DNA of 5,370 nucleotides. Origin: Pseudanabaenales cyanobacterium. GTDB taxonomy: Bacteria > Cyanobacteriota > Cyanobacteriia > Phormidesmidales > Phormidesmidaceae. Positions within the stretch are counted from its first letter, which is position 1. Each line of letters opens with the position of its first letter. Made by a program: the position numbers and the translations under genes. The stretch spans positions 1-5,370 of the forward strand of contig JAKSDM010000312.1 in NCBI GenBank assembly GCA_022360135.1, in the 5' to 3' direction. The notes below the pieces were generated by a model. That model did no database searches. It was not told where the DNA came from and saw nothing but the letters and a program-made list of their open reading frames with translations. Below, in pieces: positions 1 through 5,306 of this stretch.

Positions 1-360
1 CGTCACCAAATTGGCCCGCACCTGGAAGCGTTCGAGAATGGTGATGTGGCAATCGGGCAGCTCATCCGCATAGATGTCCGCCGCCGCCCAGTGATAGCCA
101 TCCCGATACTTTGCGACATGTTGGCCAAAAGAATGATCTTCGACCTGGGCTTGCAGGGCTGATGTGAAGGTGGGCAAAACATCTTCCGCCACAACGGCGC
201 CCACGTTATAGCCGGAATCGGGATCGAACCGGAACACCACGACCCGGTCGGCATTGAGGAAGCGGCGGGTTTCTCGGGTAGCGAACCGAAAGATCACCTC
301 CTCATTTTGCAACTCAATCATCCGAGTCGTGATTTTAGTCAGGATGCTTTCTCGGTCTGC
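1..360 (-). repeat. Tandem GAF-coding repeat, copy encoding GAF3 (partial)
   Basis: This stretch aligns without gaps to 523-882 at an offset of 522 bases (174 codons). By hand count there are about 26 mismatches in positions 1-309 (about 92% identity) and about 15 in the next 51 (about 71%). At protein level 10 of 103 residues differ over the sensor part. The copy continues beyond the left edge, so its far end cannot be placed. Confidence 0.9.
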
Positions 361-1605
361 CCGTTTTTCCAGCAGTTCGGTGTACTCAGTCTGCTGGCGG
401 GCGGCTGAGAGTTGCGCCGCCACCTGTTTAACAAATTCAATCTCGAAGTCCTGCCAGTGCCGGGGGTCGTCACACTGGTTAACACAGAGCAATCCCCACA
501 GATCGTCTCCTTTTAACAGTGGTGTCACCAAATTGGCCCGCACCTGGAAGCGTTCGAGAATGGTGATGTGACAATCGGGCAACTCTTCCGCATAGATGTC
601 CGCTGCCGCCCAGTGATACCCCTCCCGATACTTTTTGGCCTGTTGACCAAAAGAATGATCTTCGACCTGGGCTTGCAAGGCTGACGTGAAGGGTGGCAAA
701 ACATCTTCCGCTACAATAGTGCCCACGTTATAGCCGGAATCGGGATCGAATCGATGCACCACGACCCGGTCGGCATTGAGGAAGCGGCGGATTTCTCGGG
801 TGGCGAACCGAAAGATCACCTCCTCATTTTGGGGCTCGAGTATGCGGCTGGTGATTTTGGCTAGGATGCGCTCTCGGTCTGCTTGCTTTTGCAGTTGCGA
901 TCGCAGTTCATGGGCCTGCAGATGAATCACCAGTTCATTAATGACTTGAGCCAGCACGTTTATGGGTGCGGCTGGCCAGCGCCGGGCTTTACTGCACTGC
1001 TGCGCCACTAATAAGCCCCGGATTTCCCGATCGAACAAAATGGGCAGCGCCAAACTGGATTTAACTTGAAACTTCTCGAACAACTGCCGCTGGTAAGGAG
1101 AAATCCCAACCTTTTCCACATCTTCAATCAAGACCTCCTGGCGCTGTTTGTAGTGGCTGCTCTGCCTAAGCCCAAAACAAAGGCAAGGTAGGGTTTCTGA
1201 GAGGGTTGGGGTCCAGCCGGAGACAATGGACTCAGCCACAGCCACGCCTTGTTCGTTATTAGTGAACTGATAGAGCAGCACTCGATCGGCCTTTAACAAC
1301 GCCTGGACCTGGGTAACCACAACCTGGAAAAGACTTTCCAGATCATTCGCCTGGTTCATTGGGCCGGTAATCATGGCGACTTGCTGTTGAATCGCCTTCA
1401 GTGTCTCATCCAGAGAACCAGATATGTCAAGCTGCTCAAACGGGGTTTGAACAGACTCAGACTCAGACTCAGACCGCTCGCTATCCAGTTGATCGGGTTC
1501 TACGACATTCTGCTGGATATCTTCTGGCGAACTCTTGGCGTTTTCACGATTGGTGTGACGATTTGTGGCGGCTTGATCCGGCCTGCTCATTGAAAATCGG
1601 GTCAT
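1..1605 (-). CDS. pixJ: PixJ-like phototaxis photoreceptor/chemoreceptor, N-terminal part (runs off left edge)
   Basis: A single open frame runs from ATG at 1605 to the window edge, giving 535 codons without a stop. Residues 1-60 are polar and look disordered, with an SESESES run at 45-51. GAF1 spans about 87-225, GAF2 about 259-400, and GAF3 starts near 433 and is cut by the edge; helical linkers (e.g. 229-258, 400-432) join them. GAF2 and GAF3 carry Cys-His (C345/H346, C519/H520) at the canonical bilin-attachment position of cyanobacteriochromes and an upstream Asp (D316, D490); the DXCF Cys is Ser (S318, S492). GAF1 has C143 at the DXCF position but Tyr-Gln (171-172) instead of Cys-His. 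No transmembrane segment is visible. Following pixG, pixH and pixI, this is inferred to be PixJ (TaxD1); the methyl-accepting domain that would prove it lies outside. A multi-GAF histidine kinase is the main alternative. ATG 1605 is preferred over ATG 1590 because GGAG lies 9 bases upstream. Confidence 0.82.
   Translation of the reverse strand, partial: MTRFSMSRPDQAATNRHTNRENAKSSPEDIQQNVVEPDQLDSERSESESESVQTPFEQLDISGSLDETLKAIQQQVAMITGPMNQANDLESLFQVVVTQVQALLKADRVLLYQFTNNEQGVAVAESIVSGWTPTLSETLPCLCFGLRQSSHYKQRQEVLIEDVEKVGISPYQRQLFEKFQVKSSLALPILFDREIRGLLVAQQCSKARRWPAAPINVLAQVINELVIHLQAHELRSQLQKQADRERILAKITSRILEPQNEEVIFRFATREIRRFLNADRVVVHRFDPDSGYNVGTIVAEDVLPPFTSALQAQVEDHSFGQQAKKYREGYHWAAADIYAEELPDCHITILERFQVRANLVTPLLKGDDLWGLLCVNQCDDPRHWQDFEIEFVKQVAAQLSAARQQTEYTELLEKRADRESILTKITTRMIELQNEEVIFRFATRETRRFLNADRVVVFRFDPDSGYNVGAVVAEDVLPTFTSALQAQVEDHSFGQHVAKYRDGYHWAAADIYADELPDCHITILERFQVRANLVT
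523..882 (-). repeat. Tandem GAF-coding repeat, copy encoding GAF2
   Basis: This is the partner of 1-360, in the same orientation and frame. Both copies carry the codons for the Asp (D316/D490), the Ser at the DXCF position (S318/S492) and the Cys-His pair (C345-H346/C519-H520), so the putative bilin pocket is kept in both. GAF1, encoded further right, does not share the DNA-level similarity. Confidence 0.9.
897..904. repeat. HIP1 palindrome GCGATCGC
   Basis: This is a perfect copy of the highly iterated palindrome of many cyanobacteria, inside pixJ in the linker after GAF1. It supports a cyanobacterial origin. Confidence 0.85.
1452..1474. repeat. Hexanucleotide microsatellite (CAGACT, about 3.8 units) inside pixJ
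   Basis: Three full CAGACT units are followed by CAGA plus C. On the coding strand they read as alternating Ser-Glu codons (TCT GAG) in the disordered N-terminal segment of PixJ. Gain or loss of a unit would keep the frame and change the tail length by two residues. Confidence 0.85.
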
Positions 1606-1614
1606 GAATGATTA

Positions 1615-1618
1615 CTCC
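1615..1618 (-). promoter_or_regulatory. Ribosome binding site of pixJ
   Basis: GGAG on the minus strand lies 9 bases before ATG 1605, which favours that start over the in-frame ATG at 1590. The 43-base gap to the pixI stop holds no other recognisable signal, so pixJ is probably read from the pixG-side transcript. Confidence 0.6.
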
Positions 1619-1648
1619 ATTAAGTGGGAAATGAGTGCAAGAGTGATA

Positions 1649-2599
1649 CTAATTGGGTTGTTGGCAATGCACCTGCAGCAGTGGATCGTGTATCAACGCT
1701 TTCGCCTCCAGGACCAAGCGCCTGGAACGAGTCAAATATCCCTTGAGAAAAGGTCGTAGGGTTTGGTCGAATAGATTCTCGGTCGGCGACCGTAAATGGT
1801 TGAGGGGATATGTTTCCAGACCCATTAATCGAGGTACGCCGAGGCCCAATAATTTGCCGTCAACTCGGATCACAATCGCCCAGATGGTTTCCAGCACATG
1901 GGGAAGGGTGATGGGAGAGGGGAAGCCTAATTGTTGTCCTAAATCCACTAGCCAGAGCATTTCACTGCGCCAGTTGTAAATTCCCAAAACCCGATCGGGG
2001 AGATTCGGGACGGGCAAAATCTCTCTAATTGGCAGCTTAATCACTTCTTCTATATCATCTAAAGGCAGTAACATCGTATCTTGAGGGCTGACATAAAACC
2101 GCAACAATCTAAATTCATCAGAATTATCGGACGTAACGCGGGATAAGGTGTTTGGCGGTGGGTTTTCCGCTGCCGCGGCTAAAAGCCCTGAGGGTGTCCT
2201 AACCGCAAGGGTTGGAGCGCTAACAGGCTGATTTCCTTGGGTTAACCACTCCGATAGGGAAGAATGGCTGGGATAAGCAGTGGGAGGTGGTTCTAACGGG
2301 ATATCCTGTTGCCAAATGGGGGATTTCTGATGGGGTCGCCCCCCATAAACCTTGACCAAAGTGACCGCTTCAGGCTGTAGGTTAGCGATGCCTCCCCGGA
2401 CAAATTCCATCATTCGCTGTTGATCGGGAACTTGCCCTGACTCTAGAAAAATGATTAGCGTATCGCCTTGTCTATCCACTCTAGCCATGATTCCCATGGC
2501 GGACAGATGGCGGTTCATCAGTTGGGCGATCGCGCTTGGGTCGCCCTGACAGGCAAGCGCCGCTGCTTGCTCAAAGTCTAGCTGTTGGGTTTGACTCAT
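1649..2599 (-). CDS. pixI: PixI: CheW-like adaptor with an extra N-terminal domain
   Basis: This 316-residue protein has a C-terminal CheW domain at about 160-308: FRLLRFYV starts the first strand, and LGIYNWRSEMLWLVDL (205-220) matches the conserved CheW core strand in the form seen in cyanobacterial phototaxis adaptors. CheW proteins link chemoreceptors to CheA kinases; here the likely partners are PixJ and PixL. CheW alone is usually about 150-180 residues, so the first half is extra. Residues 17-101 (GDPSAIAQLMNR, then LESGQVPDQQ and VKVYG) resemble a small domain of unknown function that I recall from many cyanobacterial proteins. Residues 102-158 are a Pro/Ser-rich linker. The start at ATG 2599 lies 16 bases after the pixH stop and has no clear Shine-Dalgarno, so translation may be coupled to pixH; the start is supported because the N-terminal domain begins soon after it. 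Confidence 0.87.
   Translation of the reverse strand: MSQTQQLDFEQAAALACQGDPSAIAQLMNRHLSAMGIMARVDRQGDTLIIFLESGQVPDQQRMMEFVRGGIANLQPEAVTLVKVYGGRPHQKSPIWQQDIPLEPPPTAYPSHSSLSEWLTQGNQPVSAPTLAVRTPSGLLAAAAENPPPNTLSRVTSDNSDEFRLLRFYVSPQDTMLLPLDDIEEVIKLPIREILPVPNLPDRVLGIYNWRSEMLWLVDLGQQLGFPSPITLPHVLETIWAIVIRVDGKLLGLGVPRLMGLETYPLNHLRSPTENLFDQTLRPFLKGYLTRSRRLVLEAKALIHDPLLQVHCQQPN
2526..2533. repeat. HIP1 palindrome GCGATCGC
   Basis: Perfect HIP1 copy inside the 5' part of pixI, in codons of the extra N-terminal domain. Confidence 0.85.
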
Positions 2600-2615
2600 T
2601 AGGCTTAAACTGTAA

Positions 2616-3014
2616 TCAATCTTTGATCAGTTGATTAACCGTTGGCTGGATCAACCGTTGGATAGTTTGGATTAATTGTTGTCGGCTGATAGGTTTAGCA
2701 AGATAGGCGTCCGCCCCCATCATCCGACCCCACAGCTTATCCGTCGCTGCGCTTTTAGTTGAGCACATCACCACGGGAATCCAGTTTGTCTCCGGATCGG
2801 ATTTCAATTCATGGCAGAGTTCAAATCCACTTTGTCCCGGCAAAATCACATCCAGCACAATCAGATCCGGCTTCTGGCGGCTGAGCTTTTCCTGAGCTTC
2901 CTCTACACTGCCAACGCTGACTACCTTTAGACCCGATTGTTGTAAGTAGTCAGTGATAGCCCTCGATTCCGTCAGGCTATCTTCAACCAATAAAACTGTA
3001 TTCACTGTGTTCAT
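2616..3014 (-). CDS. pixH: PixH: CheY/PilH-type single-domain response regulator
   Basis: This 132-residue protein is one receiver domain with no output domain. The acidic pair is E11/D12 (LLVEDS), the phospho-acceptor is D55 in LIVLDVILP, the switch Ser/Thr is S85 in VVMCSTK, and the conserved Lys is K107 in YLAKP. KLWGRMMGADAYL (93-105) is the sequence style of cyanobacterial PilH/PixH proteins. In the Pix system PixH is a phosphorylation target of the CheA-like kinase and acts on type IV pilus phototaxis. The frame is open further up to an ATG at 3044 (142 residues), but ATG 3014 is preferred: it has GGAG 5 bases upstream and puts the first receiver strand near the N-terminus as is normal. 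The start lies within the 3' end of pixG, a 32-base overlap that suggests translational coupling. Confidence 0.9.
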   Translation of the reverse strand: MNTVNTVLLVEDSLTESRAITDYLQQSGLKVVSVGSVEEAQEKLSRQKPDLIVLDVILPGQSGFELCHELKSDPETNWIPVVMCSTKSAATDKLWGRMMGADAYLAKPISRQQLIQTIQRLIQPTVNQLIKD

Positions 3015-4221
3015 GGTTTCTCCGTGTCTTAGACATTGGGTCAACAGCGAAGCCAGATCTCAAATGCCGCTGCACTGTGCCTAGGATTTTGTCGGCGTCT
3101 ACCGGTTTTGCTAAAAAACCAGAGGCGTCAACCATCTTGGCGCGTACCCGATCGACAATCCCATCCTTACCGGTCAAAATCACCACAGGGGTATTTTTGA
3201 GGGCGGAGACCTGGCGGAGCTGAGCGCAAATTTCGTAGCCGTTGGCGACTGGCATGACTAAATCTAAAAAAATCAGATTGGGTTTTTGTCTCAGAGCTGT
3301 GGGTAGAGCTTTCAGGGGATCTTGAACACCCCAAAATCGATAGCCTGCCGACGTCAAAATCTGCTCCATTGTGCGGCAGATCTGAAGATTGTCATCAACG
3401 CATAGAATTAGCGCTTGACGGGCTATCGGCCCACTCTGACGAGAAGGCGCCTCCACGACCTGGTCAGTATCGGGCGCTACGGCGTCAGCTTGGGGATTGG
3501 GCGCATCTTGTAGTTCGATCAACCCGCGTTGAATATAGGGTGCAAACGAATAAATCACGACTCGCAGGTTTTGTTGGGTTGCGACTGCCACCCGGCGCAG
3601 TGTAAAACTGCCGTCTAATAAGGACTTTAGCTTTAAGTAGGTGGCTGGAGAGGCTTGCTGTTGCAACGCTTCAGGCTGCTTTAGAAGCAGCGCTAGATTG
3701 GCGGAGTAATGAGCTAGCCCAGCGTCACACCAAACTTCCAGAAATTGAAGGGTTTCCCGCAGAATTTTTTCGGCGCTGATGGCGGCGATCGCCTCCTCAG
3801 GAGAATCGTGATCAGCTGTGGTAACCAATTGTTCGATATTCTCAGCGTTTTGGAGAATATCCAACAGCACCTCTGCGATCGCATTCTCGATCAAAGGGAT
3901 TGCTTGATCTCGGCTAATTTGTTGCTGTTTTATCCACCTCGTGAGTGTCAAATACTCCCAAAGCAAAGGCGCTTGCCCTGTTTGAGCTTGTCTAGGCGGC
4001 CAGACGTGCTTGACAGGGATGGCCGGACAAAATTGCCCCAAGGAACAATACCAGCGTCCAAATCGATTGATGCTCCCTACCGCCCAAATCAGATGCCCGA
4101 GTTGGAAATACAGACTCCAAGCGTGTCCTAGAGCCGATTTCACATCAAGTCTGCCAGTAAAGTGTAATTTGCTATTGAGTTGAAATTGATAAAACAACTG
4201 ATCAACAGTCAAACATTGCAC
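2983..4221 (-). CDS. pixG: PixG: PatA-type response regulator (PATAN/DUF4388 plus receiver)
   Basis: This 412-residue protein has the PatA architecture. Residues about 4-110 form a DUF4388/PATAN-type N-terminal domain (FTGRLDVKS, WSLYFQLGHLIWAVG), then a mostly helical middle (about 110-240), a polar linker (240-268) and a C-terminal receiver (about 270-388). The receiver is intact: D276/D277 (CVDDN), phospho-acceptor D320 (LIFLDLVMP), T350 (VVILTG) and K372 (FLAKP). In Synechocystis PixG is a response regulator of positive phototaxis, a target of the PixL kinase. The start is GTG at 4221: no in-frame ATG lies upstream before the stop at 4261-4263, and GGAG sits 11 bases ahead. It is the first gene of the run. 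The last ten codons are read in a second frame as the start of pixH, giving a tail (HEHSEYSFIG) outside the receiver fold. PatA-family paralogues are common in cyanobacteria; the neighbours make PixG the best name. Confidence 0.88.
   Translation of the reverse strand: MQCLTVDQLFYQFQLNSKLHFTGRLDVKSALGHAWSLYFQLGHLIWAVGSINRFGRWYCSLGQFCPAIPVKHVWPPRQAQTGQAPLLWEYLTLTRWIKQQQISRDQAIPLIENAIAEVLLDILQNAENIEQLVTTADHDSPEEAIAAISAEKILRETLQFLEVWCDAGLAHYSANLALLLKQPEALQQQASPATYLKLKSLLDGSFTLRRVAVATQQNLRVVIYSFAPYIQRGLIELQDAPNPQADAVAPDTDQVVEAPSRQSGPIARQALILCVDDNLQICRTMEQILTSAGYRFWGVQDPLKALPTALRQKPNLIFLDLVMPVANGYEICAQLRQVSALKNTPVVILTGKDGIVDRVRAKMVDASGFLAKPVDADKILGTVQRHLRSGFAVDPMSKTRRNHEHSEYSFIG
3020..3023 (-). promoter_or_regulatory. 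Ribosome binding site of pixH, inside pixG
   Basis: GGAG on the minus strand lies 5 bases before ATG 3014. It decides between that start and the longer frame from ATG 3044, and it sits within the last codons of pixG. Confidence 0.65.
3785..3792. repeat. HIP1 palindrome GCGATCGC
   Basis: Perfect HIP1 copy inside pixG. Confidence 0.85.
3875..3882. repeat. HIP1 palindrome GCGATCGC
   Basis: Second perfect HIP1 copy in pixG, 90 bases from the first. No copy occurs in the leader at 4222-5370. Confidence 0.85.
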
Positions 4222-4232
4222 TAATTGAGAAA

Positions 4233-4236
4233 CTCC
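4233..4236 (-). promoter_or_regulatory. Likely ribosome binding site of pixG
   Basis: GGAG on the minus strand lies 11 bases before GTG 4221, slightly long but usable. It supports a GTG start where no in-frame ATG exists. Confidence 0.45.
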
Positions 4237-4311
4237 ATTCGAGAGAATAAGACTGCTGTGTTAGTGCACCAGACTATCAAACGGCAGAGAAATCCCTACT
4301 TAAAGAGAAGT

Positions 4312-4338
4312 GCTATATGGCAATCCTATTTAAGTCAA
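4312..4338 (-). promoter_or_regulatory. Weak second promoter candidate for pixG
   Basis: Minus strand TTGACT (4338-4333, five of six matches to the -35 consensus) is followed after 15 bases by TATAGC (4317-4312, four of six). The spacer is short, so this is a minor candidate. It would leave a leader of about 85-90 bases before GTG 4221. Confidence 0.2.
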
Positions 4339-4354
4339 TTTGAACTATGAAATG

Positions 4355-4379
4355 TTCTCTTTTATAAGCAGCAAGAGAA
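4355..4379. repeat. Perfect 7-bp inverted repeat (hairpin) in the pixG leader
   Basis: TTCTCTT at 4355-4361 pairs with AAGAGAA at 4373-4379 across an 11-base loop. If transcription starts near 4652 this hairpin falls in the untranslated leader. No T tract follows it on either strand that would make a convincing terminator. Confidence 0.4.
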
Positions 4380-4420
4380 TGCTTAAAAAGTCAACTAACA
4401 GGAAAAAAACAGTCAATCTG

Positions 4421-4442
4421 AATCAATATTCAATCAATATTC
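4421..4442. repeat. 11-bp perfect tandem duplication
   Basis: AATCAATATTC occurs twice in direct succession (4421-4431, 4432-4442), followed by AA. It may be slippage in AT-rich DNA or a paired binding site; the sequence does not decide. Confidence 0.7.
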
Positions 4443-4658
4443 AAGTCTGAGAACCAGGAATTATGCACCCCTTTACAAAAGTAGATAGACCATTCAGAGT
4501 AGTCAGAATCGGATAACAATCATTTGAATAGAGCAAGACCTTTACATCTCACAAATCATTTAGGATTGCTGTAACTTTCTTCCATATTTTAGGAGACAAT
4601 AAATAGTCTGGCTTTGGAGGGCTATTCTTCTCAAGTTGGCTGAGCAATCTTCATCCGG

Positions 4659-4686
4659 ATTAGACACTTCAATCCCCCTCTGTCAA
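4659..4686 (-). promoter_or_regulatory. Sigma70-type promoter candidate for the pix operon
   Basis: On the minus strand a perfect -35 TTGACA (4686-4681) is followed after 16 bases by TCTAAT (4664-4659), five of six matches to the -10 consensus. Transcription would start near 4652 and run into pixG with an untranslated leader of roughly 430 bases. It is the best-matched promoter I found upstream of pixG, and it points toward the operon. Confidence 0.42.
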
Positions 4687-4703
4687 GAGTAATAAAAGAG
4701 GGG
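4675..4703. promoter_or_regulatory. Inverted repeat around the -35 box (operator-like)
   Basis: CCCCTCT at 4675-4681 is the exact reverse complement of AGAGGGG at 4697-4703, with a 15-base spacer. Three more pairs form beyond a two-base bulge. The TTGACA box of the candidate promoter lies at the edge and in the spacer. A second TTGACA occurs at 4710-4705 on the minus strand, 24 bases further up. No T tract follows, which argues against an intrinsic terminator. Confidence 0.35.
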
Positions 4704-4855
4704 TTGTCAATTTCAAGTAGATGATTGGATTCGTTAGAATTCTGGTTGATCAGAACATTTCAATCAATGCTCTTCATAGAATTTTTAAATGAAAGAATTT
4801 CGTAGCCAAACGCTTGATGCACACATAAAAGCAATACGAATTTTCTGTATTCTGA

Positions 4856-4897
4856 AAATTCTCTGGCAGAAGCAATAAATTCTCTGGCAGAAGCGAT
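4856..4897. repeat. 21-bp tandem duplication, 20 of 21 identical
   Basis: The unit containing TTCTCTGGCAGAAGC occurs at 4856-4876 and 4877-4897, differing only near the end (CAAT versus CGAT). The period is a multiple of three and one frame reads a seven-residue repeat, but no start codon opens that frame. Confidence 0.8.
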
Positions 4898-4980
4898 TCC
4901 AGATAGATGACCTAATCAATTACATCCACAATAAAATACACTTACTATCATAGCGCATTACAGAGTTTTTTATTGGTCTT

Positions 4981-4996
4981 AACTCAAAATTGAGTT
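4981..4996. terminator. Weak hairpin with following T-rich tract (plus strand)
   Basis: AACTCAA and TTGAGTT form a 7-bp stem with a two-base turn (or 6 bp with four), followed on the plus strand by TCTCTTTT. The stem is AT-rich and no gene reads into it, so a terminator role is doubtful. Confidence 0.15.
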
Positions 4997-5287
4997 TCTC
5001 TTTTAGAAATGTCTAAACCTTGTAATTTAATATACTTTGAATGGTGCAATTAATACTTTTCCTAAACTGATTTCCATGCCGTAAAACATAGCTAAAATAT
5101 TCTTTTTGGCTCAAATTGAGGTAAAATTAAAAGACCTAGAATATCCGTACAAAGTATCATTTTCAACCAAGTGGCTCGGAAATACGAATTGGGTTCAGCC
5201 CTGCTCCCATCGCAATGCCTTCTAGGTTCGCGGACAGACCTTAGCGGGGTTATCTTCAGCGGCTGTTTAAGAAGTCTGGAACGTCCC

Positions 5288-5306
5288 TTTCTCCGCCTAG
5301 GAGAGA
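5288..5306. repeat. Short hairpin near the right edge
   Basis: TTTCTCC at 5288-5294 pairs with GGAGAGA at 5300-5306 (one G-T pair) across the loop GCCTA. AAA and a five-T run follow on the plus strand. It could be a weak terminator or part of a dispersed intergenic repeat of the kind common in cyanobacteria. Confidence 0.25.

Noticed and set aside
3..571. Open frames of 83 (minus) and 105 (plus) codons in the left part.
   Set aside because: They lie in other frames over the GAF-coding sequence of pixJ, which is open for 535 codons and has clear GAF motifs; they are shadows.
1381..1979. Plus-strand frames of 68-108 codons across the pixJ start and pixI end.
   Set aside because: They run antisense to well-supported genes, have no recognisable domains and no suitable ribosome sites.
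3015..3044. Upstream ATG at 3044 as the pixH start.
   Set aside because: It would add ten residues before the receiver fold, and the downstream ATG 3014 has GGAG at good spacing.
3369..4131. Plus-strand frames of 78 and 128 codons within pixG.
   Set aside because: Both are antisense to the receiver and PATAN-type regions of pixG; the minus-strand protein explains the sequence.
4675..4703. The inverted repeat as an intrinsic terminator.
   Set aside because: No T tract follows the stem on either strand, the loop is 15 bases, and no gene ends nearby.
4705..4710. Second TTGACA on the minus strand as its own promoter.
   Set aside because: No acceptable -10 box lies 15-19 bases downstream; kept only as part of the repeat observation.
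4818..4911. Plus-strand frame reading a seven-residue NSLAEAI repeat.
   Set aside because: The frame has no start codon and is short; the repeat follows simply from the 21-bp tandem duplication.
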